The translations under genes and the position numbers were made by a program. 64,000 nucleotides of DNA from NCBI GenBank assembly GCA_014529385.2, contig CM043959.1, positions 8,709,526 to 8,773,525 of the forward strand, given 5' to 3'. Below, piece after piece: positions 31,601 through 41,683 of the stretch (position 1 is the first letter of the stretch; the number at the start of each line of letters is the position of its first letter). A model generated the notes under the pieces. The model was not told the DNA's origin, searched no databases, and was given only the letters and a program-made list of their open reading frames with translations. Origin of the DNA: Adiantum capillus-veneris (taxonomy: Eukaryota; Streptophyta; Polypodiopsida; Polypodiales; Pteridaceae).

Positions 31601-32129
31601 TCCATATCACTAGCATTCTTCCTTCCATAGGGACACAATGTCGAAGTATACCATCAACACCCAATCGATAAAGTAATCCTCCAATGATAGTAAATTTCAG
31701 GCTTTTTATGATCAGAGCTTTCTTCTGGTTCTGCTTCCAGTCCTCTGGAAAGTCACCTTGGGAAAGAAATTGATAAATATGGTACCATTCAGGATCAACT
31801 GATTCTTCTACCTCTAACTGAAATAAGTCAGTATCCACTGGTTCATCTCTCAAGGGTGATTCTGAATAACCTTCTGTACTTCTTGAGAGAAAATCAGCTC
31901 CAAAATGATTCTTGCCAGGCTTATGGAAAATTCTAAATTCAAACTCCATTAGGAACATCATCCATCTTATCAGCCTGCCTTGAATAATGAATTTATTAAT
32001 CAGAAACAGAATAGCCTGATGGTCCACATAAAAATGGAAGAACTTTCCCAACAGGTAATGCCTGAACTTTGTAGCGTTGAAAACCATTCCAAGGGCTTCT
32101 CTCTCAGTAGTTGTATAGCCTTGTTCAAC
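31601..32129 (-). pseudogene. gypsy-B RNase H and linker
   Basis: KFRHYLLGKFFHFYVDHQAI, NKFIIQGRLIRWMMFLMEFE and ADFLSRS give the gypsy RNase H core and its end. An acidic linker follows, with DLFQLEVEESVDPEWYHIYQ and GGLLYRLGVDGILRHCV leading to the integrase. No second, archaeal-type RNase H is present between RNase H and integrase, unlike gypsy-D. An AUG-like start at 32087 is only an internal Met; the frame continues from the RT through a stop near 32130. Confidence 0.85.
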
Positions 32130-33035
32130 CTAACTGAATTTGCGAATGGCAAAATAAACCGGATAATCAGTCCTTCCGTCTGGCTGAGCTAATATTGCCC
32201 CCATTGCCAATCCCGAAGCATCTACATGTACGTGGAAAATAATATCCCTGTTTGGCTGCCTAAGGACTGGTTTACTGATAATGGCCGTTTTCAGATTCTG
32301 GAAGCTCTCCTCACATTCAGCAGTCCAGTTGAACTTACTGGTTTTCTTTGTAAGCTCATATAGTGGTATTGCTTGAGAAGCAAACTTATGTATAAATCTT
32401 CTATAGAAATTCACATAACCTAGGAAAGAGCTCAACTTTGAAGCATTTCTGGGTGCTTTAGCTTGCTGAACACACTGAATTTTGTCATGGGCCATCTCTA
32501 TTCCATTTCGGGAAACCACATGTCCCAGTAGCTGTCCTTTCCAGACTAGAAAAACAGATTTGAATGGATTCAAACAAATCCTCTTCTCCTTACAGCGTTT
32601 GAAAACCATCTCTAGGAATAGTAGGTGTTGTTCCTCATCTGAATAGACAGTAAAGTCATCCATAAAAATGGCGAGGAACCAATGAAGGAATTCATTAAAC
32701 ATCTCCATCATACACCGCTGAAAGGTAGCTGGTGCATTGCACAGGCCAAAAGGCATCACGAGATACATGAAAGCTCCCCACTCGGTGATGAAAGTGGTCT
32801 TGGCTCTATCTTAAGGAGCAATCTGTAACTGGTTATAGCCACTGTAACCATCCATGAAGCTATACATTTCATATCCTGCAATCTCATCAAGCAGCATGTC
32901 AGTAAAAGGAAAGGGAAATGGATCTTTGATAGTTTGGGCGTTTAGTTTCCTATAGTCGACACAAACTCTCATTTCCCATTCTTCTTGGGAACGACGACTA
33001 TGGGAAATAGCCAATCGCTCTGGCCACCTCTGTAA
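32130..33035 (-). pseudogene. gypsy-B reverse transcriptase, palm and thumb
   Basis: Starts next to the solo LTR with IVVVPKKNGK in one frame and, after a 1-base shift, RVCVDYRKLNAQTIKDPFPF. Then MYSFMDGYSGYNQLQIAP, a stop at 32811, VMPFGLCNAPATFQRCM, the catalytic AIFMDDFTVYS (both Asp kept), GHVVSRNGIEM, FLGYVNFYRRFIHKFA and the start of RNase H (FHVHVDASGLAMGAILAQPD). The wording is close to plant elements with the DPFPLPFTD and GLCNAPATFQ forms. The fingers lie beyond the solo LTR at 35882-36164. Confidence 0.9.
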
Positions 33036-33279
33036 TGAACTGTAAGGTTTCCAGTTTCCGAAACCTTAAAAGTTGTACAAAGTTTGCAAAAACTAATAAA
33101 AAACACTATTGAAAGATTCCGAACACTATTAATTTTGGTATTTTTGGAATCATAAGCAGAGCTTTACTATGTTTAGAAAACTAACCATGAATTAATGGAA
33201 AATATATTAATTAAGGTTAGATAAAGTTGAAGTAATTATTAGAGATGCATTAGACAGTTATTGATCTAGGAAATTATCC

Positions 33280-34130
33280 TATAATTTTTTGAGTAGTTTT
33301 CCTAATTAATTTAGCAAAAATACTTTTTTTGAGTAATTTAAATAGGGGAAATTAGTAAATGGATTTCAAATGTTGTGATATATTTATCAGTAGTTAATTA
33401 GGTGTTCAAGAACCCGTATTTAATTTAGCAAAAATACTCTATTTTTGACTAGTTTAAATAGGAGAAATTAATAAATGGATTTAAAATGTTGTGATATATT
33501 TATCGATGGTTAATTAGGTGTTCAAGAACCCGTGATAATTAGGAGAAGCTCATAAAATTAATCTAGCTAATTAATTTAGCAAAAATACTCTGTTTTTTGA
33601 GTAATTTAAATAGGGAAAATTAGTAAATGGATTTCAAATTATATCTATCAGTGCTTAATTAGGTGTACAAGAACCCTTGATAATTAGGAGAAGCTCAAAA
33701 AATTAATCTAGCTAATTAAGTTACCAGAAATACTCTGTTTTTTGAGTAATTTAAATAAGAGAAATTAGTAAATGGATTTCAAATATTGTGATATATTTAT
33801 CAGTGATTACTTAGGTGTTCAAGAACCTGTGATAATTAGGAGAAGCTCAGAAAATAGATCTAGCTAATTACTTAAGCAGAATTACTCTATTTTTTGAGTA
33901 ATTTAAATAGGGGAAATTAGTAAATTGAATTCAAATGCTATGATATATTTATCAGGGGTTAATTAGGTATTAAGAAACATGTGATAAATAGGGGAAGCTC
34001 ATATAATTAATCTAGCTAATTATTTTAGTAGAAAAACTCTGATTTTCAGACAAATTAAATAGGGGAAATTAACAATAGATTTAGATTGAATTGAGATATT
34101 TATCAGAGGTTTATTAGACCTGAAGGAACC
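33280..34130 (+). repeat. ~150-bp tandem repeats inside the solo LTR
   Basis: Six diverging units with AATAGGGGAAATTAGTAAAT near 33341, 33457, 33609, 33754, 33906 and 34058. Later spacings are 145-152 bp; the first is 115 bp because that unit lacks an internal GATAATTAGGAGAAGCTC part. AT-rich and non-coding. Confidence 0.9.
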
Positions 34131-34604
34131 CATGGTAATTATGATACCAGTAGAAAATTAGTTTAACTATATATCCTAGTAAAATTATTCTAATTTTTAG
34201 GAAAAATAAAAAGGAAAATATAGTAAAGTAAACCGAAAACCTTTGATATCAATACCAGAGAAGGGATATACCTTGAGAATCTTTGATAATTAGACTAACC
34301 TTAGATAAATAGTTTAGGTACGTATTTTGGTTAAAAGTAATCGTTTTTTGTATATAATAGACAAGGAAAATTAGGAAATAAGTTTATCTAATTGCCAAAT
34401 AAATAACCGAGGTCTAGAATCCTTATTAAAGGGTGGAAAAAAAATAACTTATAGCATAACTAAGTTATAGGATGAGTAACCTATCAAATTCACTATTAAA
34501 GATCCCTATTTATTCCAAAAATCCTTATTTTTGGGTAAACAAGGAAAATAAAGGTTATTCAATTAATCTTCTAGTGGATTAAGTCTTTTTATAAGGCTGC
34601 CAAA

Positions 34605-34766
34605 ATGGCTCCCAAGATAACCAGGGGGAATCCTTTGACTGAAGAAGAAGATATTAGTAACAAGCGCAGCAAAGCAACTAATGACCATGAAGCAAGGCCT
34701 AGCCATAGGCCAACAGAGGAGAGTCTACGGGCACTTGCCCCACAGTACATGGACGATCAGTCCTAG
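34605..34766 (+). other. Small reading frame inside the solo LTR
   Basis: ATG at 34605 (CCAAAATGGCT context) gives 53 codons: MAPKITRGNPLTEEEDISNK, then RSKATNDHEARPSHRP and a TAG at 34764-34766. The charged composition looks protein-like and resembles the start of some gag proteins. It is unrecognised, and an LTR-internal frame of this length can be fortuitous. Confidence 0.35.
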
Positions 34767-35881
34767 GTGGATTTCTATTATTTCATTAATAGCTTTTAGA
34801 GTTTATTTTAAGTTAAGCATTGCATACGTAAGGTTAGGAAGGAAAAAAAAACTGGCTGTAAATGGAAGGTAACTTCCACAAAACCCACGAGCAATGATTG
34901 TAACTAGGAAAGGAATGATTGGGTTATGATTGATTGACCTAGGAAAGAAATGTTTGACCATACTTAAGACAGCTTGTCTCAAGATACCTCTGATTCCTTG
35001 GAAATATTTTACTCCAGCTAATGAGTAATGATGAAGATACCATCATGGAGGAGTCGGTTACCTCAGCACATGTGGAGTCTTTACCCCGTGCTTGTTTATG
35101 TTTATGGATAGTAATTTTAAGTTTATCCTAGAGGAACCGCCCGGTTGTATGGGAAACTGGTTTTGACGTATGGGCGCCCGGACTTTGGGTGAAGACTTTT
35201 TCCACCCCGGTTATATAAATAAGGAATGGGTGCCGTTTTTCACCCCTGTATAGGTGGTCTTGAGACAAGTTAGTACTGGTCAGTGATACTTTAAAATGAC
35301 AGTACCTTGTCTTAAGTTTAAAGATGTCTGTTTTCTGAAAGAATGTCTTCAATACTGTTTTCAAAGGTTGTCTTAAGGAAATGCAGTTTGAAAAGTTAAA
35401 AAGGAATCATTGTTTTAATTGTGGAAAGAATGTCGTAGTAATTAAACAGCAATAGAATCATGTGTGAGTGCGGGGTGGTAAGTGGGGATTGACTAAGGTT
35501 GTCAATCATGGACGGGTGGACCTGATTAGTCAGGTAACTATCCATTCCCACACACTAAAACGTTTAGAAACTTCTTCCACTTGGACAAGGAATCCACCAG
35601 CGGCTGTGCCCTCACATATGCTAGAGGAAAAAAAGCGTTGGTAAGGAAACCTTAATCTAAAGGATGAAGATTTAGGGCCGGAATTTTTTTTAGGGTCCCG
35701 TTTCCACTGCGAGACAGGACTAGGTCTCTTTTAGGGCTATAAACCTAAACCATTGCCAATGGTAAATGTGAATTCCCTATAATTTTTTCTTGTTTAAATA
35801 CTTTGACTTTAGTAGGCCTAGAGACCTGTCAATGGGACCATCCCGCTTTTGGTGTCGGCGGGTTGGAGACCTTACATGAAC

Positions 35882-36164
35882 CCAGCCCTGAGAAGATTAT
35901 CAATCTCCTCTTTGACCTTCTTTGCATAGTTGGGGTTCATCCGATATCTTTGCAATTGTACTGGCCTGGCGTCTGGCTTCAGCGATATCCGGTACTGACA
36001 TACTTCAGGATCCACTCCCTTTAGGTCTGTATGTTCCTAGGCAAACACATCTTTATAATTCTTGAACATTTTACTTGCCTTTTCCTTCATTGTGCCAGGC
36101 TAAGATGCTTGTTGACCTTGATCATCCTAGGAATATCCTCTGATCCTAGGTTCCATTCCTCTAC
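35882..36164 (-). pseudogene. gypsy-B reverse transcriptase fingers, 5' part
   Basis: Minus-strand text reads SKMFKNYKDVFA, a TAG at 36039-36037 where Trp is usual, then EHTDLKGVDPEVCQYRISLK, DARPVQLQRYRMNPNYAKKV and KEEIDNLLRAGF. This is the protease-RT junction and fingers of a plant gypsy polyprotein. It stops at the TGAAC copy flanking the solo LTR and resumes at 33035. Confidence 0.85.
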
Positions 36165-37250
36165 TTATAGGTCGTCTGGAAGAAACCAATTAGGCCCGCC
36201 TCCTTTTTGTTTAGTCGACTCTTCAGCGTAATCCCAGGATGGTCCATTCCTTTTTGAATCAGCATTCTGATCCCCTAGGTACTCCTCAGAATCTACTAGT
36301 TCCTCTACCATACCAATATCAGTTGATTCCACCACCCTTCCAGTTAGCTGAACTGTTCTTTCCCCTGTGTTGATTTTAATAAATTGATCAAGGAATTGTC
36401 TTCTCTGCTTGTCAGCCTGCTCTTTATTCAGCAAGACTGCATTCAAGTCAATCTCTGCCAAAGGGAATATGTTCATGGCCGCTAACATTCTCTCGATCTT
36501 CTTTGCTCTGTACTTCTGACATAACTCCTTCGGCCTCAGTTCTTTTCTCCAGCTCCTAGTATTGTTTGTCTGGATTTGAATTCTACCATTGGCCCCTTCT
36601 ATGGTTAATGTTTGGTTTACATAGTCATGAATAACATGTGTTGTTCTCAACCATGGGCGCCCTAGCAGCATCCCATATGCCCCTTGCACATCCAGAAGTA
36701 AGAAAATGGTTTTGAATTTCGCTCTCCCAACTCTTATTTTCGTATTTTCAATCATACCCGTTGCTTGTACCACTCTGTGATCTGCCATTCGTACTTTGAA
36801 TGGTGCTAGCTTCAGATCAGTGATACCCATTCTCTGCTGGAGATGAACTCCCGTTATGTTGACTCCTGCTCCTCCATCCAAGCTAACACTTGAGAGAGGC
36901 TCCCACTGCTTCCTAACCTTGTAGTCTACCTGAATAAGTGGAACTTCATCATCCTGGATGGTCGTCAGGTCCACTGTTCTGGCCTCCGCCTGAGCTTTCC
37001 TACGTTGTCTGATAAAGTTGGCCACTTCAGGCAAGGTTTTTCTGATATCCTCTAGCTCTACAATCAGCTTCTGAATCCTATCACAATTTTTCACATGAAT
37101 TTCTTCTCTTTCTTGGTTAGACTGATTGTCAGATATTGAAGAACTCGTATCTTCACATTGCCATTCCTCTTTTGCAGTGCTTCCCATCCTTTCATCAATT
37201 CTCAGTTCATCACCCTTTCCATGTACTGTAGCCAGCATGGTCTTAGACAT
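36165..37250 (-). pseudogene. gypsy-B aspartic protease segment
   Basis: A 361-codon open segment. The first third is charged (EVANFIRQRRKAQAEARTVD). The retropepsin follows: VSLDGGAGVNITGVHLQQRM (active-site Asp at about 36880; DGGA form), KVRMADHRVVQATGMIENTK, FLLLDVQGAYGMLLGRPWLR (flap and ILGRPWL-like end) and DYVNQTLTIEGANGRIQ. The protease releases mature gag and pol proteins. Separated from gag by stops near 37250-37370. Confidence 0.88.
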
Positions 37251-37369
37251 GGCCGGTACTGACTGATCCTTATCAGTCGATTGGGCTGGTATCCTCTGAA
37301 TGACTCTAGCTTCAGAACTTTCTGGCTACCCTGGAAGCTTCTTGGCTAAATCCTTCATGATTCTAGCTG

Positions 37370-38941
37370 CTAGTTCCCTCTGCTCTTGCCATCCAGCACC
37401 TTCTCTTTACCTTTGGCCTTCCAAATTTCTCTTTGTTGAGCCCACTTGCTGTTGGTAGGATGGACTGGTGTTTCTGAAGTATTTGGAATTTCTTCAATAA
37501 CTACACCCTTTCTTCTAGTGACTACCCGTACTAGGACTAGCTTTGGTGCCTTAGCCTTAGTAGTAGTAGTTGCAGGTGCATCTGGACATTGGGCTGCAAA
37601 ATGGCCATACTTTCCACAAGTATAGCAATTCATGCTCCTATTCTGGAAGTTTCCACGTCCTCTGCCTCAACCCATACCCGTTTGGAACCGGCCACGTCCC
37701 TGACCAGTATCACTGGTACCTGGTCTCTCCTCTTGAGCTACTTTGACGGGTTCTACCTTCACTGGTTCGGTGTAGGCGACCAATGACGGATCTTTGCCCT
37801 TCTTAAAGTGGTGAATCCTGATGCCACAATTGTTCCATAGATGACCAAAAGCCTTACAGTAGGTACATTGTGGACATTCATTGGAGATATGGTCCTTGGA
37901 TTTGCATTTCGAACACCAAGTCTCCATCTTCCAAACTGGCTGTCTTGTGTGGCTAATTTCTGCAATCTGTCTAGCCATTTCTTCAATTTTCTTGGTCCAA
38001 GATCCCTTCTTTGACTTCTCCTTGGATCGTTCATTAGAGCTGCTTTCGGAGCTACTGGACACCTCACTGGAATCAAAACTTTCAGTAGCAGAACTACTAC
38101 TACTGGACCTTCACTTTTTGTGACTCTTTTCCTTCTTGGTCTGCTGTTCCAGCTTCAGTGCCCTTTGGACCAGATCATTGAATTTCTTGGTAGGAGCTAG
38201 TACCTCTTGCTCCCTAAGCTTTTTGCTTCTGAAACCATTCAGAAATCATGCCCTCAACCTCTTCTCAGATGGCGGTTATTGTAACTGCCTGGTTAGCTCC
38301 TTGAACTTTTCCACATAACTTCGGACTGATAGATTCCACTGTTTGATCTTATCTAGTTCACAGAGGATATCTTCATCCCCTCTATTGTTGGAATATTCCA
38401 ACTTGAAGGCTTTAAGCAATTTGTTGTATGATCTGAGCTGGCAGGTAGGGTAATGGTAATACCATTTCCTTGATGCCTCTTTCAAGGTTTGTGGAAAATA
38501 TTCCCCCCAATCATCTTCATCAATATTTTTCAGTTCAGCATACTGCTCAAAAGCCTGTATGTGAACGTCTAGATCATATTTCTCACCTCCCTTGAATATT
38601 GGAAAAGAAGTTTTTAGGAAAGCTGTGTAATCATTCCGATTACCACTGATCTTGCCACTTCTCTTCTTGGATGTCTTCTTGCAATTGTCAGTGTCAGCAT
38701 CCCAATCAATCTCTCTATCTGTCTCGGTGTCATTGTCTTGTTTTGTCTGTTTGCTAGAAGTACGGTGACTTCCTTTGTTTCCCTTGGTACCCTCATCCCC
38801 TTGCCGGGATCGAGAACTCTTGGAACTCTTGGCTTTCCGTGCTTCCCATTCTACCCGTCGGCATCGAGAATGACTGGAGTGTTGTGAGTCCTGTCCCTCA
38901 TCAGCCTGACTATGCTCCTCTTGAGCCTCAGTGTCAGCCAT
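37370..38941 (-). pseudogene. gypsy-B gag with CCHC knuckles
   Basis: Begins at ATG 38941 (MADTEAQEEHSQADEGQDSQ), 153 bp after the primer site. A Ser/Lys/Asp-rich head leads to the gag fold: FLKTSFPIFKGGEKYDLDVH, FEQYAELKNIDEDDWGEYFP, TLKEASRKWYYHYPTCQLRS, ELDKIKQWNLSVRSYVEKF. After a shift near 38276-38060 come CSKCKSKDHISNEC and CTYCKAFGHLWNNC, two CCHC knuckles. A further frame (37633-37370) holds a third, CYTCGKYGHFAAQC. Three knuckles is more than the usual one. Frames are broken at least twice. Confidence 0.88.
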
Positions 38942-39094
38942 CTTCTCTTGCTTGGGGTCAGACTCTCCTCCTCCCTCCTCAGGAATGGGGTCAACACGAA
39001 TGGTGGATCTCCGGCCACGACTTGGATCTAGGTGCCATTGCTGAAAAGTTCCAACTGGGAGAAGAGTCTTTCAGTCAATGAGCTTCAGCTCGAG

Positions 39095-39109
39095 CCACCG
39101 TGATCGCCA
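39095..39109 (-). promoter_or_regulatory. gypsy-B primer-binding site (Arg tRNA type)
   Basis: Minus strand reads TGGCGATCACGGTGG, three bases after the LTR. It matches the complement of a plant Arg tRNA 3' end (TGGCGACCACGGTGG, recalled from memory) with one mismatch. Ogre-type elements are reported to use an Arg tRNA primer. Confidence 0.72.
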
Positions 39110-39112
39110 AAA

Positions 39113-39590
39113 TGGAATTGGAGCTGATCTCTTGAGACATCTAATTCTAGTGTTAGAAGATTTCAGCTACTAGTGTAAGAAGATTTCAAATAGTGGACTG
39201 GACAGAAATCAAAAACTAGACTGGAATTTGGATACTAGAATAAGAATCCGACTTATGTACTGGAAATAATGTTCAGATTCAGAATATTGGACAAGAAGTA
39301 AGTGTAACTGGAATATCTACCATGATTGGGATTACAGATAAAAGATTACAGTGAATAAGATTGACAAAGAGAGTACAGCCGACAACAACTGCCAATGATT
39401 CTCAACCAAGTACAAGTGTAGCCAAAATGCTAACCCAAATGATAACAACTGCCAACCCGATTACAATGTAATGGGCCCTATTTATACACTTCGGGTTTAC
39501 TGTAGTAATTACCATAGTAACTACTAAGTAATTCATTGCCCATCTCCTAAGAGAACGTTCCCACATAGCGAAACTATCGAGCCGTCTACA
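39113..39590 (-). repeat. gypsy-B 5' LTR (478 bp)
   Basis: Matches 23220-23696. Followed by TTACC (39591-39595), the same five bases that precede the 3' LTR. Confidence 0.95.
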
Positions 39591-40255
39591 TTACCCGACT
39601 AATCGGGTCCACCCATCCATGATCGACAACCCGAGTTCATCCCCACTTACCACCCCCGCACTCACACATGATACTTTGTTATTTAATTACTACTAGGTTC
39701 TTATCACAATGAAAATAATGATTCCTTTTATCTTTCATATTAGTAATTCATTAAAAAAACCCTATAAAGCAGTATTCAAAACATTTTACAAACAAACATC
39801 TTCAGACTTAAGACAAGGTACTGTCAATCTAAAGTATCTCTGACCAGCACTTGCTTGTCTCAAGAGCACCTATACAGGGGTGAAAAAAAATGGCACCCAT
39901 TCCTTATTCATAGAAAACCGGGGGTGGAAAAAGACATCACCCAAAGTCTGGGCGTCCATACACCAAACTAGTTACCCATATAGATGGGCGGTTCCCCTAG
40001 GATAAAAACAATATCCTAAGTAATATCCAAAAACATACACATGTACGAGGTAAAGACTCCACATGGAGTACACATAGTTAACCGACTCATCTATGGCTGA
40101 CTCTTCATCATTACTCATCAACTGGAGTAAAAATATTCCAAGGAATCAGAGGTGTCTTGAGACAAGCTGTTTTAAGGATGCTCAATCATTATTTCCTAGT
40201 TCAACCAGTCTTAGCCCAAACAATTCTTTCCTAACTACAAACAATGCACGTTTCT
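39591..40255 (-). repeat. gypsy-A 5' LTR, remaining 5' portion
   Basis: Continues the gypsy-A LTR after gypsy-B. Its reverse complement aligns with about 34890-35540 of the solo LTR (shared GAATAAGGAATGGGTGCC, CACCCCTGTATAGGTG, TTGAGACAAG, GACAGTACCTTGTCTTAAG). The first ~1.8 kb expected from the solo LTR is missing; the sequence changes abruptly to gypsy-C coding text at about 40255. No target duplication fits, so this is probably a deletion or recombination joint. Confidence 0.82.
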
Positions 40256-40941
40256 CTACTTGGGGTAGCCTTGTTCTTTTCCAGAGGAAGAAAGATGGGA
40301 CTTATAGACTGTGCATTGACTTTAGGGGTCTTAATAAATGAACCATTAAAAACAAATATCCCCTTTCATGCATTGATGAGTTGTTGAGTCAACTTAGTGG
40401 TGCGCAAGTAATTTTTAAGCTTGATCTACGATTTGGATACCACTGGATCAGAATTAAGGAAGGAGATATTTTCAAAACTACTTTTTGTGCATGATATCGA
40501 CACTTTGAGTTTACAGTTTTGGCTTTTGGTTTAACTAATGCACCCACGACATTCATGTGTTTGATGAACAATATCTTTCATTCATTTCTTGATGACCTTA
40601 TTTTGGTATTTTTGGATAACATCTTTGTTTATTCTAAGAATGAGAAGGATCAAGTACTGCATCTAAGGAAAACTCTTGAAGTACTACATGAAAATCAATT
40701 GTATGCCAAGCTGAGTAAGCGTTTCTTTGCCAAAGAGAAAATTATATATCTGGGAAGGATAATTTCAAAAGAAGACATTCATATTGATCCTGATAAAGTC
40801 AAGGCAATTGTAAAATGGCCAACACCCAAAACCGGGAGGGATGCGGAGAGCTTTATGGGGTTAGCACAGTATGAACGGGATCATATAAAATATTTTTCTA
40901 AGATTGCAAGCCCTTTATTTGAGTTGAAGGGCTTTAACTGA
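40256..40941 (+). pseudogene. gypsy-C reverse transcriptase
   Basis: [20 protein letters not shown], a TGA after GLNK (40339-40341), [37 protein letters not shown], a further stop, LAFGLTNAPTTFMCLMN, then LVFLDNIFVYSKNEKD. The catalytic DD pair is DN here, so the enzyme would be dead even with a repaired frame. Later blocks: KLSKRFFAKEKIIYLGRIIS, FMGLAQYERDHIKYFSKIA. Confidence 0.88.
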
Positions 40942-41679
40942 GTTAACAAAGAAAAACAAGGGTTTCTTTTGGTCTGAATCATGTCAAACTGCATTTGCAA
41001 CATTGAAAACAAGGGTGGCTGAAAATTGTACTTTGAAAATTCCAGAACTTGAGAAACCTTTTGTGATAACATACGATGCAAACGGGGAACAAATGGGATG
41101 TGTCTTTTGTGAAGAGGGGAGAGTTGTGGCATATAAATCTAGGAAGTTGAGAAGACATGAAGTGAATTACCTTGTGCATGCTTTGGAATTGGGACTTGTT
41201 GTTCATGCATTAAAGCATTGGTGTCATTTGTTTCTTGGTGTGAAATTTGAATTAAGGACTGATCATCAAAGCTTTAAGTATAATTTCACTCAACCATCGC
41301 TTAACAATAGGCAAAAGTGTTGGCTTCAGCTACTATGTGAGTATGACTTTGACCTAAAAAATTTGGTTCGGAATAGAGAACAAGGTTGCCAATGCATTGA
41401 GTCGAAGGCCTATGTGTAATTTGGTTTCTATGGTGCATAGTTATTTAATTGATCAAGTTTGAGATGAAGTGAATAATGATTCTTTTCACTCCAACATTAT
41501 CTCATTTCTAAATTCTCATGTAGGTGAGATGTTTGAGGGGAAGTTTCATTTGTATAAGGGTAGCTTGTATTGTCATGATCGCTTGTGTATGTCTGCAAAT
41601 TCTTCTTTGAAACATCAAATTTTGTGAGAAATTCACAATACCTCATTTGTGGTACACCCTGGGTTTAACAAAACATATG
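40942..41679 (+). pseudogene. gypsy-C RNase H and start of integrase finger
   Basis: FVITYDANGEQMGCVFCEEG, VVAYKSRKLRRHEVNYLVHA, FELRTDHQSFKYNFTQPSLN and WLQLLCEYDFDLKN mark RNase H. After a stop near 41419 the linker and finger start (HVGEMFEGKFHLYKGSLYCH; EIHNTSFVVHPGFNKTY with the His pair) reach the TTAA at 41680. The rest of the finger is on the far side of the inserted element. Confidence 0.85.
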
Positions 41680-41683
41680 TTAA

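Larger units (their letters stand above)
33041..35876 (+). mobile_element. Solo LTR of a gypsy-A-related family (2836 bp)
   Basis: Starts TGTAAGGT and ends ACCTTACA, an 8-bp perfect terminal inversion, and is flanked by TGAAC on both sides (33036-33040, 35877-35881). No gag or pol is found inside. The right 1 kb aligns to the minus-strand LTR pieces of gypsy-A at 40255-39591 and 23219-22863, so the whole unit is best read as one long LTR left after recombination between two LTRs. It splits the gypsy-B reverse transcriptase between fingers and palm. Confidence 0.9.
23220..39590 (-). mobile_element. Ty3/gypsy element gypsy-B, full length with two nested insertions
   Basis: Minus-strand element with LTRs at 39113-39590 (5') and 23220-23696 (3') and target duplication TTACC on both sides (23215-23219, 39591-39595). 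It has a primer site next to the 5' LTR, a polypurine tract next to the 3' LTR, gag and pol in order, and about 3 kb of extra coding sequence between integrase and 3' LTR. Two later insertions lie inside: a TRIM (28544-31466) and a solo LTR (33041-35876). Without them the element is about 10.6 kb. An internal deletion has removed the integrase finger and first catalytic block. Its size, apparent Arg-tRNA primer and extra frames suggest a Tat/Ogre-like relative, but no second RNase H is visible. Confidence 0.95.

Noticed and set aside
31601-32129. Second RNase H in gypsy-B, as expected for a Tat element
   Set aside because: The linker between RNase H and integrase has no FDGA, NNVAEY or GDS-type blocks.
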